Shown in pieces: positions 36,801 to 49,864 of a stretch of 64,000 bases of DNA. Made by a program: the position numbers and the translations under genes. Numbering within the stretch: the first letter of the stretch is position 1; every line of letters begins with the position of its first letter. Origin of the DNA: Citrus sinensis. Lineage: Eukaryota > Streptophyta > Magnoliopsida > Sapindales > Rutaceae. A model generated the notes under the pieces. It had not been told where the DNA came from. It made no database searches and saw nothing but the letters and a program-made list of their open reading frames with translations. The stretch covers positions 1,736,001-1,800,000 of the forward strand of contig NC_068563.1 of the NCBI RefSeq assembly GCF_022201045.2, read 5' to 3'.

Positions 36801-39800
36801 ACTACTTTTCGGCTTCAGGCAAATACCCAGTGGAGAAAGGTTCAAGACCGGTTAGAGGCTGATGAAAGATGTTCACGTCTTGATAAAATGGATCGGCTGG
36901 AAATTTTTCAGGTAACTTACTTCTTTTGACTATTTATAGCCAACATTTCCTTTTTGAGCTAAGCTTGAGATGTTGTGTAACAGGAATATTTAAATGATTT
37001 AGAGAAGGAAGAGGAGGAGCAAAGGAAGATACAGAAGGTGCTTTAATTATTTGCTGTTGAGAGTTTGATTTGATTGCTACTTCTGTCTGCTTTTCTGGAA
37101 GTGTTTCTTATATCACTCTTTGGTTAACACAGGAAGAACTGAGCAAGACTGAGCGCAAAAATCGTGACGAATTTCGAAAATTGATGGAAGCAGATGTTGC
37201 TTTGGGCACTCTTACAGCCAAAACTAACTGGCGTGACTATTGCATCAAGGTTATCAAATTCAATTTGACTTTTTTCTCTCTTTTTTTATTTTTTGGTGAA
37301 CAATATGTGGTAGCTGCAATCCTGCTTAAGTCAATATAAAGCTCGTTTTTGCATTGTGGCTTGTTTTATGGCCTGTTTTCTCATATAATTGATTGATTTT
37401 AGGTTAAAGATTCACCTCCATATATGGCGGTCGCATCAAATACCTCAGGCTCAACTCCGAAGGATTTGTTTGAAGATGTTGTTGAGGAGCTACAAAAACA
37501 GGTGATATATGTGCTGGCTTTATAATTTTAATTGAATATTAATTTCTTGTGTAAAGTTCGAGCTATATATACACGCACATTCAGAGATATGAGATGTCAA
37601 ATTGTCAATAGACCTGCTGGGCTACAGGAATAAAGTTTTCATAAGTTTATCTTCCTTTTTATAGTTCAATCTCAAGTAATCTTTGTTTGTATATTATCTT
37701 CTTGATGCTGTAGTACACGATAAACAATTTTTGTTAATTGCTATTTCTGCACATAACTATCCAGTAAAATATTTTGTAGGTCTCCAAGAATTAGAGAATG
37801 AATCATATTAGAATTAAACCCTGCTTTACTACCACGTTGTATTTCGTCGCTGTGCAACATAAACAATGACTTTTTTAAGATAAAACTTGAATACAGGATC
37901 CTCAACTCTTCTTCAAAAGTCATTAGGCTTTCGCTGATCTATTGCTTACACTGACATAACAATCTGCATTCATGAATATTTTGTGGCCAGCTAGTTGATC
38001 TTCCTTATGGTTACTTACAAATCTAAGATGCCACTTCTTATTTGCATTTTACAGTTTCAAGAAGACAAAACTAGAATAAAAGATGCAGTGAAGTTAAGAA
38101 AGGTATGATTAATCAATTATCTTTTCCACTCAATATCTTAAATTTGTTTCAGTTGACTGATATTCTTTTTTGTTTATAGATCACTTTGTCATCAACTTGG
38201 ACGTTTGAAGATTTTAAGGCTTCTGTTTTAGAGGATGCTACATCTCCGCCTATATCAGATGTCAACTTAAAGGTTTGTATATGCTCTTGATTTTTGCTTC
38301 TTCATTCTGATAAAGATTCACTTTGAAAGGGACATCTTATGTGCCTGTGCAGCTGATATTTGATGACTTGCTGATAAAAGTGAAGGAGAAGGAAGAAAAA
38401 GAAGCTAAGAAACGTAAACGTCTTGAAGATGAGTTTTTTGATCTGCTATGTTCTGTCAAGGTGTTGCAAGCTGTGTCAACTAACATTATTGATACTTCAG
38501 CACATTACAATTTAGCATTTATGCAGTTTTTGGGCTTGCTTTCTTTCTGATTGGTTTATTTGTCACAGGAGATATCTGCAACTTCTACATGGGAAAATTG
38601 CAGACAACTTTTGGAGGGTAGCCAAGAGTTCAGGTATTTTTGTGTTGTGAACTATTTTGTTGCAGATTAAATACTGTAAATTGTTTATTGTTCATCTCAT
38701 GGTTGGATTTCTGCTCTTTTCTTGACACTTGTTTTCTGAAGGTTTAAAATGTTTAGGAATCTTCTTACAGTCTACAGCTCTATTCTGGGTACTCTAGGAT
38801 CCTTATACACAAAAGTTTCATCTATCTTTCCCTGAATGCCTAGAGTACCTTAAAACTTCTGCTTTCAGAGAATTCAGGTGGCTCTTGCCTGTTAACTCTT
38901 GATTCTTGAATATCCTATCCTTGTTTCTAACTTCTTTTTCTCCTTTTCTCTCTCTCCCCCGCTCACCCTTTTTTAACCCTTATTTTGGAATGCTTAAAAC
39001 TTCAAAAATGTAAGCTGATGCTAAGTTTCATGATGCATTGATGTCAATGGACACATGTACATTAATCTTATGTTTGCTTTTGATCTAAATTTTCAAAGCT
39101 CTTATACTTGTTCATGTGTGAGAGTTGCTTAACTTGAAGATGTCTTATTGAATTCCTTTATGTAGTTCCATTGGAGATGAAAGCATCTGCAGGGGGGTAT
39201 TTGACGAATTCGTAACACAACTCAAAGAACAGGCCAAAGACTATGAACGGAAAAGAAAGGAGGAGAAGGTAATAAATTGGTTCCATAATTTATCTTTACT
39301 TTTTTCACGACTTAAAAAATTTGAAGTGTAATTCCATGCCACTATTTTTATTTTTTTCTTTTTTCTTTTTTGAAATGGGAAGTCACTTTGGGTTATTTAT
39401 TTATTTATTTTTGGGCAAATGCAGAATATTCACTTTTCAGTACAATCTGAAAGAAGTATTAAGTTATTCTAGTCTGTTTATTTGAATTTTCGACAGGACT
39501 ACTTTTTTGCATGTGCCCAGGAGTTTTGCAAAATTTATGACATTACAGTTTATGCTGAAACCTATTTTTAATAGATATGGTCCTTGCCACCCATTAACCA
39601 TCTTGATTACATGTTAATGCTGTGATTCTCCTGCAAAATGCAATATACTATTTAGCTAAACTGTAGATGCTATTGGTTTGGGTAAACAAGGGTGTAAATT
39701 TTTCTGTGATCTTTGCAATATTCGGAACAGAGTTGGAAGTTTCATCATGTGGAAATTGATGACTGCACTGGTAAGGGAAGGAGTGAAGTAATGTTATAAG

Positions 39801-40641
39801 TTTACAGGGATGCCTGAACACGTACTGAACATGAGAAAAGTATGTTAGTTCACTATTCTATAAAGAGTTATGCCCCTAGGTACAGTGAAACAGAAGAAGG
39901 AACTTTAGTAATCGATTCGAGACGGGAAATGTAGTTTGATGGCTAGTGGTTGGCTGGATATGAATTAATAGCTGCAGCCTGCAATGTGTATGTGCTGATG
40001 TTTGAAATGCATGCATATACATAAATGTGATTTAAGTTCAATGTTGTGAAGGTGCGAAACAGATTTGACCCTTCTAATCCTTGTATTCTTCAGGCCAAAA
40101 GGGAAAAAGAAAGAGAGGAAAGAGATAGGAGGAAGCTGAAGCAGGGAAGGGATAAAGAGAGAGCACGTGAAAGAGAAAAAGAGGACCACTCAAAGAAGGA
40201 TGGAGCTGACAGTGACCATGATGATTCAGCTGAAAATGACAGCAAAAGATCAGGAAAGGACAATGACAAGAAACACCGAAAGCGGCATCAGAGTGCCCAT
40301 GATAGCTTGGATGAAAATGAGAAAGATCGATCTAAGAACCCCCATAGACATAACAGCGATCGCAAAAAACCAAGAAGGGTATGCTGAGTTTTGTTATCTC
40401 GTGCATAAGAATTTTGTCACCTCTAAGTTTGTTGATTTGTTATCAATTGTGAATGCTAATACAACAATTCTTTATTCTTATTTTCTAATATATGCTTTGC
40501 TTGATGTAGCTTGCATCAACACCTGAATCTGAAAATGAGAGCAGGCATAAGAGACATAGGAGGGATAATCGTAATGGTTCTCGTAAAAATGGTGATCATG
40601 AAGATCTTGAAGATGGGGAATATGGTGGGGAAAGTCGGTAG
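30884..40641 (+). CDS. PRP40A: PRP40-like pre-mRNA splicing factor, copy 2
   Basis: Twenty-eight coding exons, all in phase, give 1029 residues: 30884-30925, 31595-31666, 31758-32096, 32182-32379, 32503-32579, 33001-33070, 34419-34471, 34571-34628, 34758-35116, 35201-35273, 35379-35474, 35557-35625, 35698-35775, 35928-36014, 36108-36142, 36325-36430, 36662-36742, 36819-36911, 36984-37037, 37133-37249, 37403-37501, 38055-38102, 38180-38272, 38353-38460, 38569-38633, 39166-39268, 40094-40378, 40510-40641. Exon lengths equal those of copy 1 almost everywhere. Order: Pro/Gln-rich N-terminus (1-217), WW domains (about 225-255, 273-303), Ser/Thr/Ala linker (304-447), FF-repeat region (480-891), Lys/Arg/Glu-rich tail (892-1029). 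ATGs at 30884 and 30893 are both possible; the first is lost in copy 1 (ATT). Exon 2, encoding a Pro/Met-rich segment with [11 protein letters not shown], is intact here, so this copy looks closer to the ancestral form. Role as for copy 1: U1 snRNP-linked splice-site bridging. Confidence 0.93.
36165..36197 (+). repeat. Partial extra copy of a coding exon within a PRP40 copy 2 intron
   Basis: Just after the exon at 36108-36142, the intron contains GACTCTGTTGAGCTGACATC and following bases, nearly identical to that exon, and preceded by TTTCAG. It lacks the last bases and the donor, so it is probably a failed tandem duplication. It is not present in copy 1. Confidence 0.85.
36522..36541. repeat. 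CT microsatellite in an intron of PRP40 copy 2
   Basis: A short CT run in the intron between 36430 and 36662. Copy 1 lacks it at the matching intron. Confidence 0.8.
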
Positions 40642-41831
40642 ACATCTTATTCTGCAGGTTTCTCATTATTTCCATTTTTCTCATATTTGGGGTATTCCCA
40701 TATTTGAGAGGGAATTATTTTATGTAATATAAATCCTGGCGGCATACTTTGGCAGTAATTTACAATAAGTTATAGGATAGTCACATTGTCAAATAGAAAC
40801 TTTCGGATTTTGAAGCAGATAATTTAGAGATATATCCTCAGTTATAGAGTTTCTTCTGTTGTAAAGAATGAAATTATCTTTATGGAGATCAAGAATACCT
40901 GTCTTAGAAAGCTCTAACAACAAAGTTACTGAGATGTAATGTGATATTTTGTTTTTGTTAAGTCGGTTTGCCCCTTATCCACTTTAACAGGTTTTTAACT
41001 CGCTGCTTCCATCTTCCCTTCCTATTCCTTGTTTTCTATGTAGGCTTGCTTTGGTCTTCCTCTCGTCTCCAACCTCAAAACTCATCTTCAAATCTCTGTA
41101 TTTCAAAACGCAACATGCTCAGTAATGTAGTTTCCCAAAAATTCGTACTCTGGTTATTGATTGATTAGCTAATGCATTGATCTCCTCCAGCATAGGAATT
41201 ACTTGATTATCAGTGTAGTATCCTTGCAAATAGGAAGTCCAAAGGGATATATGTTTATAAGTTCACTAGATTCTGAGACACCTTTTGTTTTATGGGAAGC
41301 AGAGGGAACTAAGGAAGGAGTTGGATGGAGACTTAGGATGCACAGAGTAGGTTTCTGCTCCCATCCTTTCAGAGGGAATTAGTTGATTTTAGCATTCAGT
41401 TTCAGCCTCATCTACAGTGAATGAACAGCATGAGATCATTGTTCACATCATAACCAACAGCTTCATGCCATCATCATTCTTGAACCTTAAGTTCTTTTTC
41501 TTAGCTAGTTTAATGTTTAATTTCAAATATTACTCAACTATATTATCTTTGTTTTTCTGAGACTTTGAGACTTTTCGTTTTATTTTTATGTATCTTCAAA
41601 TAGAAAAAATAACTGGCGTACTGGAAACTTCGGATTTGTACTAGAAAACTAGGGTTGTAACCCAGAAGTGGGGCGGCTCCATGTTAGGCGTGCGACCCTT
41701 CAAATGATGTCTCCCCTTTCTCATTGTTTTAATACTATTCCTATCAAATTACTTGAACGCGTGCGCTTATCCTGTACAGATGTTTATCCTTGGATGCACA
41801 AGTCTGCTTATTAACGATAGAAAGATGAAAT
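40642..41831. other. 3' flank of PRP40 copy 2 and intergenic DNA
   Basis: Up to about 40980 it parallels the copy 1 3' flank. Past that I see no gene; the open stretch at 40968-41168 has no recognisable domain. Confidence 0.5.
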
Positions 41832-43072
41832 TCATTTTGATGATTGGAAATCAATTATTTCATCGATAATCTCGTGGATGATAGAATCTCCCATCTCTCT
41901 GCATATTTGGCCTTTTGTTTGCTGGAAGTAATTCCATTCTTCTGGTGTGGTGGAGAAGTCCAAATTGATCATGTGGGCAGCATTTGTAGCATTTACTAGT
42001 TGCTTCCCCAGTGAACATAGTTGCTTGTTGATGATGCTTCCAAGCTCTTCCAGACTCAAAAGTTTGTGAAGATGCTTCTGCCTTTTGTAGTTTCTAACAT
42101 TGTTTATAATGGTTTTCTTCATGCAATCTAACAGCGGCCTCTTGCTTGGCGGCAAGACCCTCTTGATTTTACCTGAATCAACTCTCTCCCTTGCTCTTGT
42201 AAATCTGACTTGAATGTGTCTCTCAGCAAGTGATTTCATTAGTGGTTTCAACAGATAAGCTGAGAACAAGTGTTCGCCATTAGCTTGGTTTAATCTACTG
42301 GTTGAGTTTGAATTGCCTGTTTCATGAAAAATAAAAATAAAAACTACAGGTAAATGCAGAGGATCTATTGAATTCTTGTGTCCTTTTCGATGCAGTCGAT
42401 TTATTAAATGGAAAGATGCTAAATCCTTTGATTCTGTCACAGTAATAAGCTGTTTGTCATCTTTCTTGGAGCCCCATTGTTGGCGCATGTCAATATCAGT
42501 CTGTCAACTTTGTATCTGAAAGCAATAAGATCTGGGAAAAGTTTTCAGAGATCTTGGAACCTTTACCGGGGGCTAAATGTTTAATTTCTTACCTTCTCTT
42601 GTTTAGAATGTTTGACATTTAAGGCCTGAGAAGTTTCTGCTACAAGTGAGCCACTGCCATAATCCAAACCTGCACCAAAGAAACTTACATTGTTTGATGT
42701 TGAAAACCAATTTGTTTCCGCAATATGCTGTATCACATCCAGTGTTTCAGAAACAAGTTTCTCTTGTACAGCTTTCTTGTTGCAAGCTGATGGCTCTTGC
42801 TTCTCATTTGGAGTAATGAGCTTGTAGAGCAACGACTTCAGGCTCCTTGGAGAGTAGAGAACGTGTTTCTTCCTCAAAGTTAAACTGCATGATTCCTTCG
42901 GGTTACAAGTGTGATTCCCAAGGCTGCTGTTATTTTCACCATTGGAGCTCGATTTTTTCAACGAGTTTCGTCTTTCTGAAAGGTATGTGCTTAGTTTAAA
43001 AGGCTCCTGTTGCTCTTGGAGATGCTCCTTAAGCTGTTTTGCAAGTGCTGGTTTAGATGGGGAAGTAGCCAT
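41832..43072 (-). CDS. DUF4378-type protein of unknown function
   Basis: Two exons on the minus strand, 43072-42593 and 42500-41832, join in phase to 382 residues. The second acceptor is chosen because it is the one that keeps the frame open (CAG before ACTGATATTGAC). The N-terminus has LKEHLQEQQEPFKLSTYLSE, a pattern I associate with plant DUF4378 proteins, and the last 100 residues have the family's closing pattern: a Trp-Asn segment, GQICREMGDSIIHEIIDEII. The middle is basic and Ser-rich. No catalytic motif is visible. A short Phe/Ile-rich piece at about 42320-42350 (FIFIF) is read through because a 31-bp intron would be too short; this spot may be mis-modelled. Some DUF4378 proteins are TRM/LONGIFOLIA microtubule-linked factors, but nothing here shows that role. 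Confidence 0.65.
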
Positions 43073-45734
43073 TGGTGCTTAACAAGCTGAAAACCAATGA
43101 TAATGGATGAAAGAAAATGAAACTGTGAGCGTCAGTGGAGCTTATTGTATTGTTCAACAATTGCTGTAAAGCAATCTTTGTAATAGATTTAAGACACCAA
43201 AAAGTTAAAACCAGGCAATCTTGTCATTGATTGATGACAACAAATTCTTAAATAAAATAGAATCTAAAAAGTATTTGCAAATTCTCTCCCTTTGTTGGTG
43301 TCCAATTTTATAACCAGCATTGTACGATAAATATATGGTCCCTGTTAATCTCTGTCGTGTTGTGAAAGATGTCCCATGACAAGAAGATTTGAAAAAGGAT
43401 ATGCATGGATTGTTGCTTGGTTGCAACTTAAAAGAGATTGTTTCATGTTTCAATTTATTCTCTGTGTCTGCATACAAATGATTCTTTTTGAGTAATTTAT
43501 TTGCAAATACACGTATATTCATGTTTGAAGCATGAATGAAACCCATATCCGCCTATCCTTGAGCTACTTCTCTGGACATCAGAAATTAATCACATATATA
43601 ATGTAGTAATTTCCATCTATTTCCTTATTTAGGAGATTGATATTTGAACAAATTGTTCATGTGGGTATGGCCATTGAGTCTGTTCATTGTTTCTTTGAGT
43701 AAAGTGGTTGTGGGACAATGAAGGGAACATCTTTGGAGATGTAATAATTTTTGTATGACTTGTAAAGGAACTTTTATGACATCAATTACATGGGAGCTGG
43801 CCATGTTGCGACTTTAAAGAGACTCATGTATAGCTTGTTAATATGCCTGGTCCAGTTATTGAGTCGCACTTATGTACTCTTTTTTCTCTCCTTTAATCTC
43901 AATGGTATTAGAGAAAATAATACATATATAAAAGAAAAGAAGAAACTTAAGAAAAGAATGGCCAACATTAGTATCACACATAAGCTTTAGCCATCTGGGC
44001 CATTGGTAGAGAACACCATCCCTTCATTTCGGGGGTGACGAGCCAACAATCAGACTTATTACTTCAAATATTTTGAAGTATGGAGTAGATTTCGGCTTTA
44101 TTAGGGTGTAGATTTGAGAGCAAAAACTGTGAGGATTTTACCCTATGTATGATTGAAGTATTAATAGATTAAAATATTTCTTTTTTAAACTATAACTTCT
44201 TATAAAAAAGAGGAAAAAAATGGACATATATGGTATCAGTGTTCAGCTCTCATGTTCGTTCGTCCAGGTGTTCAAATTAAGTAAATAATATCTGTTCCAA
44301 TTCTTGTCCATTTGTGGCCTCAGTTTCAGTCTTGGTCAGTTGACATTCGCGTGACCTTAAAATGGTATCCAAATTTTTTTACATGAGGAGTTCCGTTATA
44401 TATATAATCCTCTGTTCCGGATGCCTTTATTATTATTATTATTATTTTTATGTGGATACACTTTTAAGTAGTACGGTTTAATAAAATTAATTTTTAATGC
44501 TATTAAATCACATAATTTTATAGTTCATTAAAAAATAAGTCTATTAAAATCCTACGATTTAAAAGCATGTCTGCATTAAAAAAAATGAGGGCACTCACAT
44601 CTGAAAATAATTATATATATCTCTCTCTATGTGTGTGTCTTGATGCATACAATTGATGACTCATATTATTAAGTTGAAAAAAATGACATATGTGCGTTTT
44701 ATATGACAAATAACTTGTCATCTATGATATTGAATTTCACATTATTGTAATAAAAGCAAGAGATTTTAAAAAAATTACATGAAATAATAATAATTACAAA
44801 TGGAATTGTTAAAAATAAACACAAGTTATCTCAATATTTGAGTATCAATTTAAGTCCCAACTGCTATGGTCACTCATCGATTACATAATAGATTTAACAA
44901 CTTATAAAATTACTTATTTACTATCTAATAGGTGAACTTTCAAATTTAATAGTAATCACAAAAACAATTCCAATTACAAATATTAATTACAATTAAAACT
45001 AATTTTATAAATATAATAACAATAACAATATAATAAACTTTGGTTCTATAAATATACATTTGTAGCATAATATTCTAGACATGGTATCCATAAATTTCAA
45101 GAATACTTTAAGACTTAAGACAAAATTAAGTTATGTCATATATTTTTCTGGAAATTATTATTAAAAAAATATGTTTATAAATTAATTGGGTATAGTTTTA
45201 AGCGCGAAATGAAAACAATAAAAAAAATCCTTTTTGAGATCTAAATAATTTTAAAAACAATAAGATTAGCATTTTGTTTATAACTTGACATGTCACGTCA
45301 TTCATGTATTAACCAACATGTCATCCTGCACATTCAAACAACCGACATGTGTAAAATGTAGGTCTTATGCCCGTGTCCACCACATGCACAAGCCATGAGG
45401 TTTTATACACATATATACATAAAAACTCTAATAAAGTGTATTTTATCTTGAGAGGAGAAAATTAAGATTACTGAACGATATTTAACTCAACAATAAAAGC
45501 TTCGCTCGCTTCAAACTATAGGGTGCCGTTCAAGTGGGCAATGTCATCGTAACATCACCCACCTGAGCGGCTTTGTCAAACTATAGATTGACCTAAAAGA
45601 GGAGAGCTTAAATTAAATATTTGAATCTTATTCTGATTTAAAAAATAATAATTCATAAGAGTTCATAAAAAAAAAGGTTGTAAATGTGTAATTTAGATAA
45701 ATATGAATATCCCAAAAAAATAATGTTTTTTTTA
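43073..45734. other. Gene-poor intergenic DNA
   Basis: I find no supported gene. A sequence at 43990-44240 has a weak tRNA-like head (GGGCCATTGG near 43997) and could be an old SINE. A TTA microsatellite lies near 44428-44447. The rest is AT-rich, without clear structure. Confidence 0.5.
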
Positions 45735-45965
45735 ATAATAAATACACATCAGATTATTGTATTACATTAGACATTTACAACTATTATTACACTGATATTT
45801 ACAATTATACATATAATTAGAACTTATATTATTATACTGATAACCCTCACAAGTAAGGAATGTCTCTGCTTCACTCACATTTCGTAAGGGAGAAAAACTT
45901 ATAAATTAACTCTATACAATGATACTTAATTGAGGAATGTTGAGTTCATGAGGACTCGAACCATA
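45735..45965 (-). mobile_element. SINE-like element, truncated head, minus strand
   Basis: On the minus strand a box B, GGTTCGAGTCC (45952-45962), is followed by the same middle segment as the element at 27370-27650 (shared GAATGTCTCTGCTTCACTCA-type sequence on the plus strand) and a TGTAAATATCAGTG segment. Box A is missing: the family similarity stops right after box B. Confidence 0.65.
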
Positions 45966-46019
45966 GAAGAGTAGTGGGGATAGAGTCATAGATGCCCAGG
46001 AAAAAAAAAAAAAAACAAT

Positions 46020-46440
46020 GTTAAACAACCAACGAAGAGTAACAGGAATAGAGTCATAGAACTCAAATGGCGGCGCTTATACCAAATAAAATTGATTTAA
46101 CCGTTTCATATTACAATTTATTTTATTAAATTTTATTTATTTATTTTAATTATGAGGGTAAAAAGGGAAGAGGGGGGAGTGGATTCTCACTCCCACCTCC
46201 CCCCATGAGAGTGGGAATCCCACTTCCCACTCCAAAATTAGGTGGGATCCACGAAGTGAGAATCCCACTCTCCCTTTAAAAATGGTAAGTAAATATTAGA
46301 GTGGGAGAAATCCACACTTCACACTCCACACTCCCAATCCAAAAATTAAACACAGTATTTAAATAACCAATGAAGAGTGACAGGGATAGAGTCATAGAAC
46401 TCAAAGGGCGGTGCTTATACCACATAAAGTTGTAACATGT
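46020..46440. repeat. Direct repeat pair flanking an inverted-repeat-rich block
   Basis: Two related segments of about 65 bp, at 46028-46105 and 46366-46435, share GATAGAGTCATAGAACTCAA and GCTTATACCA. Between them at 46165-46330 lie many short GTGGGA/TCCCAC-type motifs in both orientations, giving a locally GC-richer, self-complementary block. It may be an insertion within a duplicated sequence, but I could not define its ends. Confidence 0.55.
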
Positions 46441-48507
46441 TACAAAATTGATTTGACCGTTTTATATTGCAATTCATATCATACTCTAATGTGTTAAATG
46501 CTAAAATTTTAATTATATTCCATGTTACAAGTTGCATGTATATCACCATATCTTATTACAACTTGCATTTTCTCCGGCCTCATAATACCAAGAATAATTA
46601 TTCCGCTATTATAATTAATTAATCATTCTCATAACAAATGTACATTACTCCATGATAGCTGCTAATTCAAGAATACATCCTGGAAACGATTAGACTGGAT
46701 TCTAGAAACACGGCCAAGGCTTAGGGTTTGACATTTTTATTTTTTATTATTTTTGGCGTTCGGACTGATGACTGAGGCCAGACCCACAACAATACATGTG
46801 TCGGTCTGTGTTACATCGGCTCCAACGTTCCTTATCATCATCTTCTTCGTTTTGCTTGATTGGTTTCTTGTACATGTTACAGACATTTTAATTTCTACTT
46901 ACTACCCGAAACTGTAAATAATATAATTTATGAAAGATCGACGTATATGTAACGAGAGTTGCGAAAGAAATAATCTCATTTTATTGGGAATAGTTTTTTG
47001 GCTGAGTATAAAGAACAAGTAACTATAACACGACATGCATGCTCGTAAGCAAAAATTAAACGAGTGAGACACAGGAGTAATGGTTATACTTGAAGCATAC
47101 ATGTTACATTATCATACGAGTACTTCAATATGACAATTTAATTGATGCATAAAATGAGACTTACATAATCTTTTTACGTGATAAAAATAAGACCTAAGTT
47201 GACTTGCAATTTGTGGCTTTACCGGGGGGGTGCCTAAGAAGATAATTTTTACATCTACTGATAATAATCTTGGACCAAGTGGGTGATCTAGTTGTTGGTT
47301 TATCATCTATCTCCTGATAGACTTTTTATGAACGGAATCTATAATAATTTTAGTATCACCAACACAAATTTGACAAATGTCGGCGGTACGGATAGATTGC
47401 CATGATACCAGGCCAAAGAAAATTGAAGAAGTAGTCAAAAGGGAAAACAAATATATAGTAAATTAATTAGTAATACGTTACCCAGCTTCGAAGGAACGGC
47501 GAAGGATCATATTTAGCTGAGCTATGAAGAAACAAAAGAAATGGTAGCGACTCGGTCAAAGTGAATTTTAATCGGGTAACCAATTTTTGCGTCACACATA
47601 TTCAAAACATCATCATGGCATCACTATATGTGCCCGTGGCTCTTAGATCAAATTTAGGGTCGAAGCCACTGGCATCATGGCCTTAGCAATTCAACTTCTA
47701 TTGCATGATTCATTGGTGGTCAATGTCATCATCGAGTTTTGGTTGCTATTCTTTGACCATGTATAATATAACATTAATGTCCTAGAAAATTCCAAAGCTC
47801 TAAAGGTCAATTAAACTTTCTAGATTCTTTCTAGTTAATAAATATTTACAAACTTATATGGATACTTATAATTACAAAGGAATTTGTTAATTTTTCTCTG
47901 TTAGAATTAATATATATTATTATTTTCTTATATTTAAAAACTTCCTTAACAAAAAAAAATTTAAACGAAAAAAATGAGTAAATGAGTTGTTTGTTTGATC
48001 GTTTATCTTGAAAATATAAAATATATATTTATTATAACAAAAGTGTTTAAAAATAACAAAAAATATTTTTAAAAAATTATGATTAATTTTTTATTAATTC
48101 ACGTGGAACTCAAAACTTACTGATCAAATATGTAAAAACAAGAAATTAAATAACAGGACACAGGTGTTCAATGAGTATTCAATGAGTTGGAGAGGTGTGC
48201 CATTAATTCATTTATCTTGGCCACCTGATATTTGTGGAGCAGTCGAAGCCACAATTACAAAACCGAACGAAAGTTCGAATGGTGATGGTGGTGATAGGCA
48301 TAATGCGCATGCCTTTATGACTTTTATTTTATTTCAACGAAATGATAGAAGCCGTGGGCTGATTATTGATGGGTCTTTAATTATGAATGGACTAGTAAAG
48401 CACTCGCTCTCTCTTTGCCATTGATTGCAGGTTTTGGTGGTTGAGGTCAGAAGCGGTCTAATTCTATCAATTTCTTGATTAATTCTTTAATGGATTTATC
48501 TTGAATA
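46441..48507. other. Gene-poor intergenic DNA
   Basis: No gene is supported. The open stretch at 48164-48424 begins at a GTG and shows no known domain. No element with clear ends was found. Confidence 0.45.
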
Positions 48508-48686
48508 TCCCTCGTGAAATAGTTTTTTTTTTTAAGATGACCCTCAAATTATTAAAAAATTTAGCTTATTTTTTTTATTTTTGTTAAGAAAATAAGAAAG
48601 TTCTTCATTTATCCCTTATTTTTTTTTTTTAAAAAAAGGAATAAGCTAAGATTTATAAGTATTAAAAATTATTATTTCACGAGGGA
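48508..48686. mobile_element. Stowaway-like MITE
   Basis: The ends are inverted repeats TCCCTCGTGAAATA (48508-48521) and TATTTCACGAGGGA (48673-48686). The right end reads GAGGGAG followed by TA, as for Stowaway elements, which start CTCCCT and duplicate TA. The left end is one base off (TATCCCTCG). The interior is A/T runs; 179 bp is normal for the type. Confidence 0.75.
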
Positions 48687-49233
48687 GTAATAACCTGATA
48701 ATTATGATGTAAAGTTCCCCACGCCTCATTTTAGTTTGCCTTCTTTACTTTCTTTTTTATTGTCGCAAGAAACATAAATTTCATTTTATCTCAAATAAGA
48801 TAAAAGAGTAATATACAACAATATATTTACACAACGAAAATGACTACATTACAACTGTAGTATGTCAATACGCGTATTTTCTTTTTCGTTGAAAATCTCA
48901 AATTTGTCCAAACTTTATCTGGAGCTTGCTGTTTTTTAGAATTTTTATTCTCAACTCTTAATTTATGATACGTTCTTTATAAACACAAAAACTTGATAAT
49001 CAACAACAAAATTTTTGAGGATTTCAACCGACCTTAAGGGCACTATTTATTTGCAGATAATTGTGTTAATTGACTAACAATTTAGTGGAGGAAAATCAGT
49101 GTATTTCTTAATCATGGGGCAGGTTTATTAGATCATGGGCGCTATGTTTATAGCATTAATTATGACATGTTCTTCCACTTCTAGAATATTGTCAGCGACG
49201 TAATAATTTTGGTGTCAATTGAGAGTTTCTTAG

Positions 49234-49590
49234 GCTCCGTTTGGTACAGCTTATTAAATAGAGCTTATAACAGTAGAGCTTATAGCAGTAGAACTTATAC
49301 CAATAGAGTTTTTGGACAAAAAGTCATTGGGTGTTTGGTTGTCAATAAAAAAAGCACTTTTGAACCATTAAACTATATGATATTTTTTATATTATATATA
49401 TTTAGAAAAGCTTTATAACTTCTACTCCCAAAAGCTCAAATTTTGGGCTTTTCCTAGTAGAGGTAAATTAGCTTATTTAAGCTAAAAAAACTCTATTAAA
49501 AAAATAATCAAACACCATAAAAAATTTTAAAAAGCGCTTATACGATTAAATAAGCACTTATGGCTCTTAAATAAGCCATACCAAACAGGC
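49234..49590. mobile_element. MITE with CCGTTTGGTA-type ends
   Basis: The left end GCTCCGTTTGGTA and the right end TACCAAACAGGC are imperfect inverted repeats, flanked by the direct repeat TCTTAG at 49228-49233 and 49591-49596. The interior is rich in AGCTTAT and TAAGC words in both orientations. The length is about 357 bp and there is no coding capacity. The superfamily (hAT or PIF/Harbinger) cannot be settled from these ends. Confidence 0.75.
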
Positions 49591-49864
49591 TCTTAGTGTT
49601 GCGGTAAACAATATCATAATTATCAGTGGAGATATGTAATAGGCTCTTGGTCTTGGCGTGTGCTACAAAACAATTGGTTATAATTAATTGTAATTATTAA
49701 TTCCTCATCAGACACAACAAGAATCAGATCACGTGCCTCGTCTTCATTGATTGTCTAATCCTGTCCTTGTAATACAAACTTAATTAATTAATCATACATC
49801 CTAATTTAATTTGCTTACGGTAGATAAGTTGGCATGATTTCCCATCTTTAATTTACTTTCTCTT

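Noticed and set aside
43205..43546. 113-residue minus-strand frame upstream of the DUF4378-type gene
   Set aside because: No recognisable domain, no splice link to the neighbour and composition like non-coding DNA.
43990..44240. Possible old SINE with GGGCCATTGG head
   Set aside because: Box B is not recognisable and no flanking repeat was found; only noted in the intergenic entry.
48164..48424. 86-residue plus-strand frame
   Set aside because: Begins at a GTG, matches nothing I know and has no supporting signals.
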